Source: a virus. Taken from it: a stretch of 64,000 nucleotides of DNA. The DNA is taken from positions 1 through 64,000 of the IMG/VR virus record IMGVR_UViG_3300028388_003908; one strand, written 5' to 3'. The notes under the pieces were generated by a model. The model searched no databases. It was not told the origin of the DNA and saw only the letters and a program-made list of their open reading frames with translations. The position numbers and the translations under genes are program-made. Below are positions 28,201-38,600 of this stretch, piece after piece; positions within the stretch are counted from its first letter, which is position 1; every line of letters begins with the position of its first letter.

Positions 28201-30625
28201 AATCAGAGCTTGCAGAGAGATCAGAAGCGGTAAGCACAATCACCGCTTGCTCGTCATTAGAGCGCAGATGCTGTAATCGGATAGACGCGGTGATGTTGGT
28301 AGCGCCTGTGACCCCAAGACTAAACGGTGTCGCAGGTCCTATTCTCTCTAGATATGCCCATGTAGTACCACCCCCTGCGGTCGTGATCTGCTCGCTCCAA
28401 GGGGTGAGATTACCTAGTCCTACAATCTTAAAGACCCCGTTAATCGTGGGCCCGTTGTTCACATCGGGATCCCCGTAAATATGCAGATAAAGCTCTGAGG
28501 ACGCGCCCGTTAAATCTGTGTCATTAGCGGTCAGTAGATTATAGAGCGTAGGGGTCTCAAACGTGTTGCGTAGAGATTCGATGAGATCGGATCCTGTTAC
28601 ATCGAAATCTACATTAAGATTAACAGCTAGCACCGTGGTGCTTACCGTGGTTGCGTCGGAGGTGTCATACGAGTAAGCGATATTCTTCATGTCTAGTGTG
28701 GTAGAGGTAAGACCTGTTCTCGTCAGAATCGAATCACCTAACACCACAAAATCGGGACCTGTCGTCTCGTCATATCCTTCTACCTCTTGATTGAGATAGA
28801 GATTAGATCTGTGAAGACCTGCTGGCGTGTAGCTCTGCGATCCTCTTCTCTGACGAACCCCGCCAAACAAGCGTAGCTTGAAGGGATCCTTATCGCCTAG
28901 CTTTCTTGTCAGCTCTCTTGGATGCACGAATCGAACCAAGCTCTGCGCTGTAGTGTTGAGACCTCTGCGCGCTCCTGTGAGACCTGATTGACCACCGATC
29001 TTAAGACTAATGGTCGTACCTCTTCTCAGCACTCGGTCGCTATACATCCATCCTGTAGGATAGAAATCTGGAGCAGACGACCATTGATTGGCGATGTTCG
29101 CGTTAAAGGCTGCGGTTGTGTATCCGTCACCATTAATCGCTACATTAGCGAAATCGAGCATCAAGGTTAGATTGCTCTGATAGACGGAAGCGTCTGACCA
29201 AATCTGTCGTATTCCATTAGGGGCGTCCATTTGACTTGTGTGTGTATAAGACGTGTCGCTTAATACAGACACCTCCTCAACCACAATACCCTTAGAATCC
29301 GAACCATTAGCAGAAGTCTTGAAAGCGGTCTTTAGTTCGCCTTTGAGCACGTCTAGCACAGCGCTCTCTAGTAAGCGTCCGTAATCGCTCTCTTGTGAGG
29401 CTACCGCGTGTCGTAGATCAATCACATCTTGAGACGCGATCTGATCGGAATAAAGTCCATCATAGCGCTCGTTATAGAGGGTGACGAGCGCGCCGGCTAC
29501 ATGACTCTTAGCCTCTGTACCTGCCCTGCCTCTGCTCACAATCGTGATTGTACCTGTGCCTGTGTCGCTACCTGAGATCTCAACAACCTCTCTATGGTCG
29601 CCAGTACCGATCACAGCAAAGCGATTAGAAGCATAGAGTGCTTGATCATCTAAACCTGAGCCTAAAAGATTCGTGATCGAGATCGCTCCTGTAGCGCTTG
29701 ATGTGAGCGCGCCCGCTAAAGAACCTTGCGTTAAGATAATCGCGTCATCTGTAGTAGATGATGATGGGGTGCGATTAGGGGCTCCATTATGTTCAGGAGT
29801 ACCACCTGCTGACACAGAGACATAGGTCGATGAATTGCGTCTAAAGACAGCGCACATCGGGATAGCGTACACATATCCATCAACGGTGCCGAGATCGTTT
29901 GTAGGATCACCATCCCCTGCTCTCCAAAGACCTTGATCACCTTCAGCGCTCATGTTTGAGAAGGTGAATCCATTAACAGGACTAGCGCTTGTGCCTCTAG
30001 CTAAGACAGCGGTTGAATCCATGCCTTCAGGATAGCGTCCTAGATCAATACCTGAGACTACTCGGATACGATGCTGTACCTGCACACGTCTTGTAGTCTC
30101 AAAGCCCACAGAGCCATCAATCATATCGTCTGAAGGATTGCTTACTCCTCCATAGAGCGTGTTACCATAGCGATAAACCGTGCTATCTGAGGGTTTATTA
30201 GCGGTGGAAGGGCTCGCTTCTAAGAGCACCCTAAAGACCTCTAAAAAGACAAAATCCGTGCGGGCGTTAGATGTGGGAGGAGGAGGTAGCTTAATCGCAT
30301 TACCTACTCCGTTTTTATTTGAGCCCGAGAGAGGAATCACCCAACCGTTCACCACGGCCGTGAGTAATCCGTTCTCGCCCATCTCAAAGTAATTTGAGCC
30401 TAAATCCTGAAACGTGAAATCTTTATCCGCCAATGTCGGGTCGATAAGAAATCCGGAAGGATATTGCTCTTTGATCTGCTCAGAGATCGCTTCCCATCCG
30501 ATCTGACCTACAAGGTTAAGCTCGCTATCTAGCGGAGGCTTGCCTTGTTGCCAGACGACATTGGAAAAGCTACGCTCAAGCGCGCTCAGTGTCCTTGAGA
30601 CACCATCACCTAATTGCTCTGCCAT
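25256..30625 (-). CDS. Large tail-fibre/appendage protein (1789 aa)
   Basis: Very long Ser/Thr/Gly/Asn-rich protein of repeated beta domains, typical of phage adhesins or baseplate appendages. The first ~400 residues are paralogous to the 35599 protein: LDSELNL near the N-terminus, RTDFVFLEV, RRVQVQxRIR, LGTVDGYVYAIP and DGLYSDQI ... DLR. This shared part probably attaches to the baseplate, with the distal part contacting the host. It is the last gene of the minus-strand structural operon. ATG 30625 follows GAGGAG. Confidence 0.75.
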   Translation of the reverse strand: MAEQLGDGVSRTLSALERSFSNVVWQQGKPPLDSELNLVGQIGWEAISEQIKEQYPSGFLIDPTLADKDFTFQDLGSNYFEMGENGLLTAVVNGWVIPLSGSNKNGVGNAIKLPPPPTSNARTDFVFLEVFRVLLEASPSTANKPSDSTVYRYGNTLYGGVSNPSDDMIDGSVGFETTRRVQVQHRIRVVSGIDLGRYPEGMDSTAVLARGTSASPVNGFTFSNMSAEGDQGLWRAGDGDPTNDLGTVDGYVYAIPMCAVFRRNSSTYVSVSAGGTPEHNGAPNRTPSSSTTDDAIILTQGSLAGALTSSATGAISITNLLGSGLDDQALYASNRFAVIGTGDHREVVEISGSDTGTGTITIVSRGRAGTEAKSHVAGALVTLYNERYDGLYSDQIASQDVIDLRHAVASQESDYGRLLESAVLDVLKGELKTAFKTSANGSDSKGIVVEEVSVLSDTSYTHTSQMDAPNGIRQIWSDASVYQSNLTLMLDFANVAINGDGYTTAAFNANIANQWSSAPDFYPTGWMYSDRVLRRGTTISLKIGGQSGLTGARRGLNTTAQSLVRFVHPRELTRKLGDKDPFKLRLFGGVRQRRGSQSYTPAGLHRSNLYLNQEVEGYDETTGPDFVVLGDSILTRTGLTSTTLDMKNIAYSYDTSDATTVSTTVLAVNLNVDFDVTGSDLIESLRNTFETPTLYNLLTANDTDLTGASSELYLHIYGDPDVNNGPTINGVFKIVGLGNLTPWSEQITTAGGGTTWAYLERIGPATPFSLGVTGATNITASIRLQHLRSNDEQAVIVLTASDLSASSDYGLLSCAIQWPAGQGATARTPDSFNRVEVLNTGSGYAKNKPYTLDVDPTSLALSNALVMPTNHHVTTLPSLYNEGYEFRNLASTSREFVLVSEHPRETDCYFDTGSKTLVLRPLRRHTMSLESTGFVSSYNSVTSTEVMGSATPSTYTDGVTLTDGGSYFTASRSAVYALPIEAMPSFGRQDVPYHVRENTSDSILEGINHIFLDTTSNTDEIFNIIGGENNNGAAGVYPALFGTSTTLGDYGQYVSSAEFANQEGYVARKTTISSELEFYSDYPYDVGGIELPPFIGFARVYGVYEASDFSANVANGNRGAHEADRITPLQNGPTNLLKTDAHAFTLYIRENGAQDETSISGSHTYVLTENALDLTKIPGYAGGEVFGDYDYVVECTVFGFAQGFISSNNLILTRRYDGLGVALNDAPASVLITDDLAPNDHLLNAEMIFPSALPYGSEVVASYKRTVYQGDPYHTRDGAAPQYADVPARLGQLSPTLSYNFTQIRTMREADGSSALDMPNPRRLQILASMDFYTTLGSGAIGGQIRPSTLLDVGFINRNNNQNVAREALSTGKYAETHPSAFTAPYEHPSVSDSATLIIPEAMFDKLSGATANTQGANAILHVKIEDTLLSTEIIHEMDSTTYNSGSFSANMESFVADMNDKNYQVDLLRDADRAFIYISSRLLGSNPDRFKVTISWEDAGGNVYPHVEKLVRLHSGKISGFVPFETTPNSRSSVYMTGGISVPNNAGNGFIPPSLVGAVSRLPIGLLVNDFDFLCEDPLNNQSSYLSSSRGQIDSPETERVPTSPSGLPYTKVTGASGEILEMVDGVLYAYTPYSTTNPQGTRRYRVSRGGGSVFGVSGAVPGGPVTWVVDSIPESLHPVLKGGALACRALLVRNTEETAFEGQDLAVKSNGGEIQVLILTAAVYRDADGLLRLGGSISPSGYGEGYSASDRYRIKGRPLTKVRGALPTESVEPASKEQTFTRLNNVL

Positions 30626-30636
30626 CTTAAATCTCC

Positions 30637-31377
30637 TCAGTACATAATACCATAAGCGAGTATATAAACATCCTGTGAACCGTCATTACGGAAGGCTAAT
30701 CTCACCATCGTCTCGGGAGCAAGGAATGAGTGCGGGTTCAGGTTTGTTAGCTCGCTATATGAGCCTCCGTTATCTGATGAGATATAGACTTTTAACAAGG
30801 TAGGATCTGCGTCTGTATAGACGAGTCTTGAAGGCTCATTAACGTCTTCTCTCAACCCTTGAATCGGGCTCTTGTCGTAAGTAAAGGTCTTAGTCACAGC
30901 GCGCCACCACACCATCACATTCTGAGACCCTGCCCCTCCTGTAAGCGCCCCTAAATCAATCTCTTCTGTGATCATCATGCCAGGGTCACTATATCCTGTA
31001 GGGTCGAGCGCGTTGGGTGCAGATTCGTTAAGAGCGCAAACGCCGGTGATGTTTGGCGTGTCTCCCTTGATCATTCTCGGACTGATCGCACCCGAAGAAT
31101 CCGGAAACAAAGCGGTGCTGTCCGATATGTCGTCTGCGCTCTCTAAAAGAGGATTGTAAATGACCCCATTGTAGCCCGCATAAACCGAGATAAACGCGCT
31201 CTCAATCCTAGAGATCACGCTTCCTATGTCTCTAGGGAAGACGTAATCCCCGCTCTGTAAAGGGATAATCCCGAGCGTTGATGGTGTGCTCAACTCATAT
31301 CTACCCTTCATGTCTGAGGGCGTGAACGGCCCGCTCTCTATGATCTTATTACTTGATCTCTCTACGATTATTGACAT
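30637..31377 (-). CDS. Virion appendage protein (246 aa)
   Basis: Beta-rich protein between two giant appendage genes, with 10-base spacing on both sides. Its C-terminal ~110 residues (QNVMVWWRAVTKT ... VRLAFRNDGSQDVYILAYG) look like a galectin- or carbohydrate-binding-type sandwich. No cysteine motif or signal. It is likely a fibre-associated or connecting protein. Confidence 0.65.
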   Translation of the reverse strand: MSIIVERSSNKIIESGPFTPSDMKGRYELSTPSTLGIIPLQSGDYVFPRDIGSVISRIESAFISVYAGYNGVIYNPLLESADDISDSTALFPDSSGAISPRMIKGDTPNITGVCALNESAPNALDPTGYSDPGMMITEEIDLGALTGGAGSQNVMVWWRAVTKTFTYDKSPIQGLREDVNEPSRLVYTDADPTLLKVYISSDNGGSYSELTNLNPHSFLAPETMVRLAFRNDGSQDVYILAYGIMY

Positions 31378-31388
31378 TGATTCGCTCC

Positions 31389-34300
31389 TTAAAGCGCAGC
31401 CTCAAGACCGGTATATTCTGAGATAGAGACGACCTCGTCCCCGTCATAGTTGAGTCCTGTAGACTCGCGCAGAATCTCAATCCCGATGAGACCTTTTCTT
31501 AGTAGGTAAGGCTGATTAGGATCGAATGAACTCATCTTACATGAGCTATAGTCAAAGGTGTTCGCTACGTTGGCTTTGACGAGAATAGGATAATTAGAGC
31601 CATAAGCCTCGACCACATAAGAGCCTAGGCTTACTCGGATATCCACACACACCACAGCCTCCTTGACCATTACCTTGTTCTCATAAGACAACATACAGCC
31701 AGGATAAGTGACAAAACCCGTTGTGCCTCCTCCAGCCTTAGCTGGCTCGTCAGGTCGTGCTACATTAAGCCAAGCGGTTTTTGTAGGATTCTGTATCAGT
31801 ACAGAGAAAGGCTGAGCGTTGTCTGCGCTCATTGGTATTGAGGTGTTGTTCTCAGAAGATGTGAGATCCGGATTTAGATCCTCGTATCGAATACCGATGA
31901 GACGTATCGTGAACTCGTTAGTGACCTCTTCATTGTAGCCAAAGCTCACGTCAAACATTCTCATGTAAGAATAGAGATCCCCCGCCTGCGCTATCGGATA
32001 GACGTTCGTGTTACCTGCGCTGAAATCAGGTTGCGTCACCGAATCCCCTGCGTTAGCGCTCGGGCGATAATCAGTATCATAGGCTTCCTCAGGTACGAGC
32101 AATTGACCTCTAGAGAGTGACGCATACGCGCTTGTGCCGTTCGCGTTATAAAGGAACGGCATTGGTCCTACTTGAGCCTCGGGCTGACCTGATAAGAACG
32201 TGACCGCTACGAGATTATATCCGTTTCTCACCCATCCCGATCCGCGATGATTGGGTGTCTGTATGTCTACAGGATTAAAATCGTTGTAGTAGTAATAGCT
32301 GTCTCTGACCGTAAACGTGAAATCGAGCGCCCCTGTCCACGTTTGAATCTCCCCTGCTTGCTCTAAGACGTTACCGTAAGCGAGCAAATCAGAGAGCGCG
32401 ACCGTGTTCCCTTGATCGGATGTCACGTTCTCAGAGAAGCCTGCAAAAGCGCAGGATATACGATACATCTCATCAAGGAATCTCTCAGAGGTGTCCTTCC
32501 TAGCATCAAAACCACCTTGGTAAGGAATCAGATAGTTTGATGGGTTTCCGTAAATCGAGATCGCACCTGAATCCGTCTGATAGAAGTTACCGTAGTGACT
32601 CATCTCATCTGCTTCGGTGTCGTAAACCTCTAGCGCGTAGAACGTGTTGTTGTGGTCAATCCTAGTCTGCCATGTGCTGGTGTCTAGATACTCCACATCC
32701 GTGTAGACACCGCTAAAGTCCGTCTTGAAATCCATGCCATAATCGACCGTCACACCAAAGTTCGCGTTCGTGTCTCCTACCACGTTAAAGAGACCTTGAA
32801 CGTCTCCATCTACCATGACCGAGAAGTCACCTACGCTAATCTGTGCTCTGTTCACAAACGCAAAGAAATAAGAATCAAAAGCAGGATAAGACGCGCTATA
32901 TCCTAGACCCCCTGCAACGTGAACCTTGTAGTCATAGTTGAGTACCGCATCAAACGTGATCGCTACAGCCCCACCCGAATAACCGTTGTTATCTACAGGA
33001 CGATAAATCGGGATATCGCTTGAGTAAGTACCTCCGTAAGGATTTGCCTCTCCTGAGCATAGCTCAAATACTGCACCGTTAATCGTGAGCGTCTGCACGA
33101 CAGAGTAAGCTCCCCCACCATCTAGACGATAGATGAAGAACGCGAGCGCGTCCTTATTAAGGGCGTTGAACTCTGGTACAAGATTTATCGTGTCTATCGT
33201 GCAATCCTGTAAGAGAGATTTCATCCGAGCGCTGTGATACAGCAGAGGGTTACCGTAAGGATTTCCGCTGAAGGCTCCGCCGTCTACATAAGATGTATCT
33301 TGCAGAAGCTCGATGCCCAAACCTTCTTCATGCTTTGCCGGATTGAATAGGGCCGTGGTTAATCGGAAATCGCTCATAAAGACAGGAGGGCGCTCTGTCT
33401 CTAGTCCACCATCACCTAGAGGATAAACGCCCCTAAAACCGATCACAACGGGTGTGCTGTATACATCGTCTCTATCGGTCGCGTTGGAAAATAGTGTGTA
33501 CTCTAGATCAAGCGCGCCCTCTCTTAAACGCTCGCTTGTGAAATCGCTGTCAAGAAAAAAGGCAGGTTCGTTTGGAGCGCTCTCGCCTACAAACTGAATC
33601 GCCTTACCTGAGGTCAGATTGTTAAAGAGCAAGCGACCATAAGGTAGGGTCTGATAGGTGTAATTAGGGTCGTCCGTAAGCTCGGGTCGAGTGCTCGCTT
33701 CTGTGCTGTAAGTATAGAACGGGTGGCGCCAGTTTAGCGTGTGTCCAAGTCCGTTTGTAGCAGTAGAAGATTCCTCTGCGCGTAGAGACATACCGAGCGC
33801 GAGAGTGGCGATCTCTTCAGATCCTTCCTTGTTCTCCCCGTACACAAAACCATTAGTGTGGAAGTAGCCTTGCGTTCTCGGCAAGATAAAATGCACACCC
33901 GAGATGGTTGTAAATCTTACGTCCTCATTTGAGATCGAGGTGATATAGTTGTAGGTCTTGGTGAGACTGAATCCATATTTAGATGAAGCTGTCACGACCT
34001 GTGCGTTTTGTACCGTAGAGCCTTGCACACCCGTCACAATAAGACGCTCTAAAGCGCTGGAGATTCCGTATTCATTTAGAGCGCTTCCTGTCACAAGAGA
34101 GGTCGTATTGTCTGCCCCATCATACGGGATACCGACCGCGTTGACGCTCCATAAATCGTCTGCGCTCGGGATCTCTGCGTCTCTCACTAAGCGCTCAAAA
34201 GCCTCTTCCGTCTTGAAATGTACGAGCACAAAAGAGCCCAAGGAGTAATTTTGCTCATTAAAAGTAGCTGAGCTTGCAGACGCTTCAAGTCCCGCTTTTA

Positions 34301-35606
34301 TCTGCTTGTACTTGACCGTATATCTAAAGCGAGCGATCTGATCTGATACGGTGCTCTCCGCATATCCCGCATAAGCGCCTGCGCTCGTAAAGTAAGCGCC
34401 TTCTGCTTGATTATTAGGTCTGATAGGCAGGAAGAATCTGCCTCTCTCCTCAAGAGGAGTGGGCAAATCAGAAGGCAGATATGAGGTCAATCTAGGTAGA
34501 CGATAAGCTAGGAAGTTTAAGTCCTCCTCGCTGTCGCCTGTGTAGTTGAAGAAGCTCTCAGTATCGAAATCCCACATCTCTGTACCGAACAGAACAGGCA
34601 GGTTGCCTCCGGGGTGTGTCTCCCCGTAGAGCGCTGAAGGATCTCTTAACAATCTCACAGCGCCGGCGTGAGCGTTTGCCGTTATCCCTGCGATAGGATC
34701 GCCTGCTAGGTCAGGATGATCTGCTCGGTAAGTGCCTCTCTGTATCTCGGATAAATCGTATTGACCTAGATCTGCGCTCGGGAAGGTTTCTGCGTCACCT
34801 ATCGTAAAGATACCACCAGGTTGTCCGTCTCTTGTCGTCTCAAGACCTTGACCTAGATTGACGACAGCCACGACCTTGGACATGATCTCCTCTGCGGTCG
34901 TAGAGGGGGTCAACCAATCCGTCTGACCTTCTTCAATCCTAAGTAGCGCGACCGTGCCTCTGTCAGCAGGGGAGATGATACCCGAGATGGTAATGCCCCC
35001 TAACATACCCATGTTGTCATAGACGAGATTAACAGGTCTGATCTCTCTCTCATCCCCTAAAGGCTGTGTCTTATAAGTAGAGCAGAGATGGGCGCTACCT
35101 GGTCCTGACCCGGGGAGAGAGCTAGAGACAACGGGAATGTCCTCGTTAATGCCCACGTTAAAAATCGGGTCTGATCTATATTGAGAGCCGGTCGAATCAC
35201 CGCTTGGTTTGAATTCTCTAAAGTAAGGATAAGCGAGCGAGCTATCGTTTTTGTAGTACGCACTAATATAGCTTCCAAACCCTACAGAGACGGTCTCTTG
35301 TCTTTCCCAAACAGGGCCATCTGCCTGCTTAAAGGCGCCCCAATCTACAACCCCAATCGGATTGGTTGTCTCTGTTAGATTCAACGTGCCGAGGCGATTA
35401 ATCCTTGCAGGGAGCGCGCCTTCTAATTGATCTAGCTTTGAGCCTAAATCGGTGTCATAGAAATTCTCGCTAGGCCCGTCATAAATCTGAGCAGAGGTAT
35501 ATACTCCTCTCTGCTTGTCTAGATGCGCTCTTAATATATCTCCAGCGCTCGTCACGTTAACGCTTTGAGAGCTGGCTAGAAGCGTAGGGTCTGTACTCTT
35601 AGGCAT
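31389..35606 (-). CDS. Large virion appendage protein (1405 aa)
   Basis: Low-charge, Gly/Ser/Tyr-rich beta protein. A helical N-terminal segment (SAGDILRAHLDKQRGVYTSA) may be the attachment point. The rest appears to be serial beta domains without clear short repeats. It overlaps the upstream paralogous fibre gene by eight bases. AAGGAG/AGGAGACACC ribosome-binding sites mark the operon starts here. Confidence 0.7.
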   Translation of the reverse strand: MPKSTDPTLLASSQSVNVTSAGDILRAHLDKQRGVYTSAQIYDGPSENFYDTDLGSKLDQLEGALPARINRLGTLNLTETTNPIGVVDWGAFKQADGPVWERQETVSVGFGSYISAYYKNDSSLAYPYFREFKPSGDSTGSQYRSDPIFNVGINEDIPVVSSSLPGSGPGSAHLCSTYKTQPLGDEREIRPVNLVYDNMGMLGGITISGIISPADRGTVALLRIEEGQTDWLTPSTTAEEIMSKVVAVVNLGQGLETTRDGQPGGIFTIGDAETFPSADLGQYDLSEIQRGTYRADHPDLAGDPIAGITANAHAGAVRLLRDPSALYGETHPGGNLPVLFGTEMWDFDTESFFNYTGDSEEDLNFLAYRLPRLTSYLPSDLPTPLEERGRFFLPIRPNNQAEGAYFTSAGAYAGYAESTVSDQIARFRYTVKYKQIKAGLEASASSATFNEQNYSLGSFVLVHFKTEEAFERLVRDAEIPSADDLWSVNAVGIPYDGADNTTSLVTGSALNEYGISSALERLIVTGVQGSTVQNAQVVTASSKYGFSLTKTYNYITSISNEDVRFTTISGVHFILPRTQGYFHTNGFVYGENKEGSEEIATLALGMSLRAEESSTATNGLGHTLNWRHPFYTYSTEASTRPELTDDPNYTYQTLPYGRLLFNNLTSGKAIQFVGESAPNEPAFFLDSDFTSERLREGALDLEYTLFSNATDRDDVYSTPVVIGFRGVYPLGDGGLETERPPVFMSDFRLTTALFNPAKHEEGLGIELLQDTSYVDGGAFSGNPYGNPLLYHSARMKSLLQDCTIDTINLVPEFNALNKDALAFFIYRLDGGGAYSVVQTLTINGAVFELCSGEANPYGGTYSSDIPIYRPVDNNGYSGGAVAITFDAVLNYDYKVHVAGGLGYSASYPAFDSYFFAFVNRAQISVGDFSVMVDGDVQGLFNVVGDTNANFGVTVDYGMDFKTDFSGVYTDVEYLDTSTWQTRIDHNNTFYALEVYDTEADEMSHYGNFYQTDSGAISIYGNPSNYLIPYQGGFDARKDTSERFLDEMYRISCAFAGFSENVTSDQGNTVALSDLLAYGNVLEQAGEIQTWTGALDFTFTVRDSYYYYNDFNPVDIQTPNHRGSGWVRNGYNLVAVTFLSGQPEAQVGPMPFLYNANGTSAYASLSRGQLLVPEEAYDTDYRPSANAGDSVTQPDFSAGNTNVYPIAQAGDLYSYMRMFDVSFGYNEEVTNEFTIRLIGIRYEDLNPDLTSSENNTSIPMSADNAQPFSVLIQNPTKTAWLNVARPDEPAKAGGGTTGFVTYPGCMLSYENKVMVKEAVVCVDIRVSLGSYVVEAYGSNYPILVKANVANTFDYSSCKMSSFDPNQPYLLRKGLIGIEILRESTGLNYDGDEVVSISEYTGLEAAL

Positions 35607-38600
35607 TGGTGTCTCCTGTCGTTAGACGGCCTTGTGTTCTGTAAACGCTGGCGGATGTTCTCAGGTCGGTGTCTGAGAGAGTTATTTGGTTCTCTGAGGT
35701 TGGATTTACGCTCACGCTACCTGAAACACCTGATAGCCTAGAAAACACCACTAAAACAATCTCACCTTTACGATAGAGCGCGCTGTCCTCTCTTATCTCT
35801 GCTAAGAGAGATAGTGCGTTCTTGTGTAGTACATAAGACGCTAAAGATTGAGCGAAAACACCAGGAAGATATGTAGAGCCTACGCTTGTATAAACAACCC
35901 TGCTCTCTACGTCTTTGAGAGGGTTTTCAAGCACTAGGTCTAGCGTTGTGTCCATGTTCACTAGAGAAGGTAAAGAGAGCGCGCCTGTATTAACCGTAAA
36001 ATCTGTTAGAGACGCGCTCAAACTACCCTGTAAGAGATCATCTGATAGATAATCCGTCACGGCAGGATTAACACCCAACTGCTCATAAGGGGTTGCGTAA
36101 GGATAACCTTGACGAGACGATCCTGGTCCGTATTGGAACATCTCTATGCGCTCCCCTGCGCTTAATATTCTTAATCTCAAAGAAGCTGGCGCAGAAGGCA
36201 ATCCTGAGCGCGCTCCGCAAGATTGAGGCGCGCGCCTTCTATAGTAGTTTGAGACCTGAAAACCACTCGTACCGTAGTTAGGGAGCGCGTCCCTAGAATA
36301 AAAGGTAATATCTAAGAGCGTCTGAGGGGTAGGTAAGAGAACTTGGAAATAAATTCTCGTATATGTCTCCCCAAAGGTCGAGCTTGCTAGATCTATCGCT
36401 ACAGAGGTCGCGGTACCTGCTAGGTTTACGGTTGGATTTAACAGCGCGTTGTTAGGGTCATAGTGAACCTTGTAAGGTATCAACACGCTCTCTTGGTCAT
36501 AAGACCAAAAATCTTCAAGCGAGGTTCTACCTTCTAAGAGAGGGTCTGCCTGTGGGGTAGGGTCATTAACCCCTGCCAAGTTGCCATACCAACCGTTGTC
36601 TATTCCCCCTACATACTCAACACACACCTCTCTCAACCCTTGTCGATAGAAGCTCATAGGGTATGTGCCAATAATGTAAGGTGGTATCTGTGAGAAATCA
36701 TTTACTAATAAGGGGTTAGACAACCCACCTTCGGGAGCATAGACCGTATCGTCTGGCGTTAAGTTTTCTTGTGGGGTCGCGCTCAAGCCATTACTCGCAG
36801 GGTATTCAACCAAAAGCGAGACGTGCATTAAAGTAGCCCCTGCGTTATCCCCGACAACAGCGTCCCCAACAACAGGTGAATCGACACCTGAAAGCTCATG
36901 TATCGTTCGGTTTTTATCTAAGATAAGAGTGATCTGACTAGTGCCTAAGCCTTCAATACTCTTAAAGATAACCTGTTGAGAAATGATCCCGCCCGTATGA
37001 CCTACGTTGTGAAACGCCTCAGCCCCTATGATCTTAGTGCCTTGAGGTATAACGTCTGTTAAAGCGATAGGGGTATTGGCTGACCCGTCTCTCCAACCTT
37101 TTGAGGTAGAGCTTGTGTCTGCGATTGTGAGATCAATCTGTATTTGATCCCCTTCATACCAACCATTTGAGACGTGTAGGTTATTTGGGTTATTTGGCCA
37201 AGCGGTAGGGTCTGACATGACATTTACGAACTTACTTGTACCCGATATGGGAAACTCAACAGCCCCTAGACCCCCAACAAGATCGAAAGTCAAGCGCTCT
37301 ATCACAGGGTGTGATGAGAAACGTCTGCGAACGTGGTCAAATTGACCGATAAAATTGCCTCTGCCTGAGGTATCTCCTTCACCGCCTAGAGCGGTTGATC
37401 TGCCGATCTCGTCACACACCATAGGGGATGTGGATTGGTCTCCACTACCTCCCGCGATGTCGTGAAGATCAGAGCCATCCATCATCCATGTCTTGATCTG
37501 ATTATCGAGCAAGAGCTGAAATTGTCGCGTCCTCTCAGAAGCGAGATCAATACCTCTAAGCGTCACGCTAGGTCTTAGATCTAGCACGTCAAAAGCGGAT
37601 ATCTGATCAGAGAACAAGCCGTCAGGCCTGTCGGATACTCCCGCATTAACCGTGATGCTCAGATTGTCTGTGAGCGCGTTGTTTACATATCCTGCATGAG
37701 TAGTGAGAGGCCCGTTGTTAGCTCCAGAAGTAGGGCTGAAAGCACCATTATTTCTGCGCGCTACATAGAAAAGAGGTATCGCGTACACAAAACCATCTAC
37801 GGTACCTAGGTCAACAGCGCTCGCTTGAGAGCCGTCTCCTGAATAAAAGAGCCCATGATCTTCTCTGATCCCGAGCGCGTCAAAAAGCTCATTATTTGTA
37901 CCATCAGCCTGCTCAAAGCCATAACCTACAACGGGCGCGCTCTGGCCGCCTTGCGGATAGACGCCCGGATTATCAAAACCAAAAAACTGCGTCTTTGGAT
38001 CTATTCCGTTAAGCAGAGTAGCACCATCAAAATCAACCGCGTAGGTTCTGATCCTGTACTGAACCTGAACACGTCTTGATGTGCTCCTATTGACCGCAGG
38101 GTCTACGAGATCATCATCTAGCCACAGAGCGCTATCGCTCATGGTGTTTCCGTTAAACCAAATCTTGAGCGGACTTGGCTTGTTCTCTCCTGACGTGCCG
38201 GTGTAGCTCGTCTGTAGTACTAAACCTGCGGGCGCTGTGATGATTGCCGAGCCGTCATCTCCTTCGATCTGTAAGAAGATTCTGTCAGTACCTCTCGTCT
38301 CAGCGCTCACCGTAACCGCACCAAAAGCAGAGGCGTTGATAGCGTCTGAGATGAGACGCGCTGTCTCAGGATTGGTCAAGCCTATGCTGAAGTCCACACC
38401 TTCTGTGAGCGTGACAGAATTTCCTCCGATTGGGGTTGTGTCGATTGTGAAAGTAGCGCCAGCGCTCATAGAACCGTCTACGAGATATTGATTTCTTGTA
38501 GGGGAGGCAGGACTTACCTCTGCTTTCCAAACCTCTAAAAAGACAAAATCCGTGCGCTTAATATCGGGAGCTGAACCGAGAGGCGCGCTTGGGGCAGGTA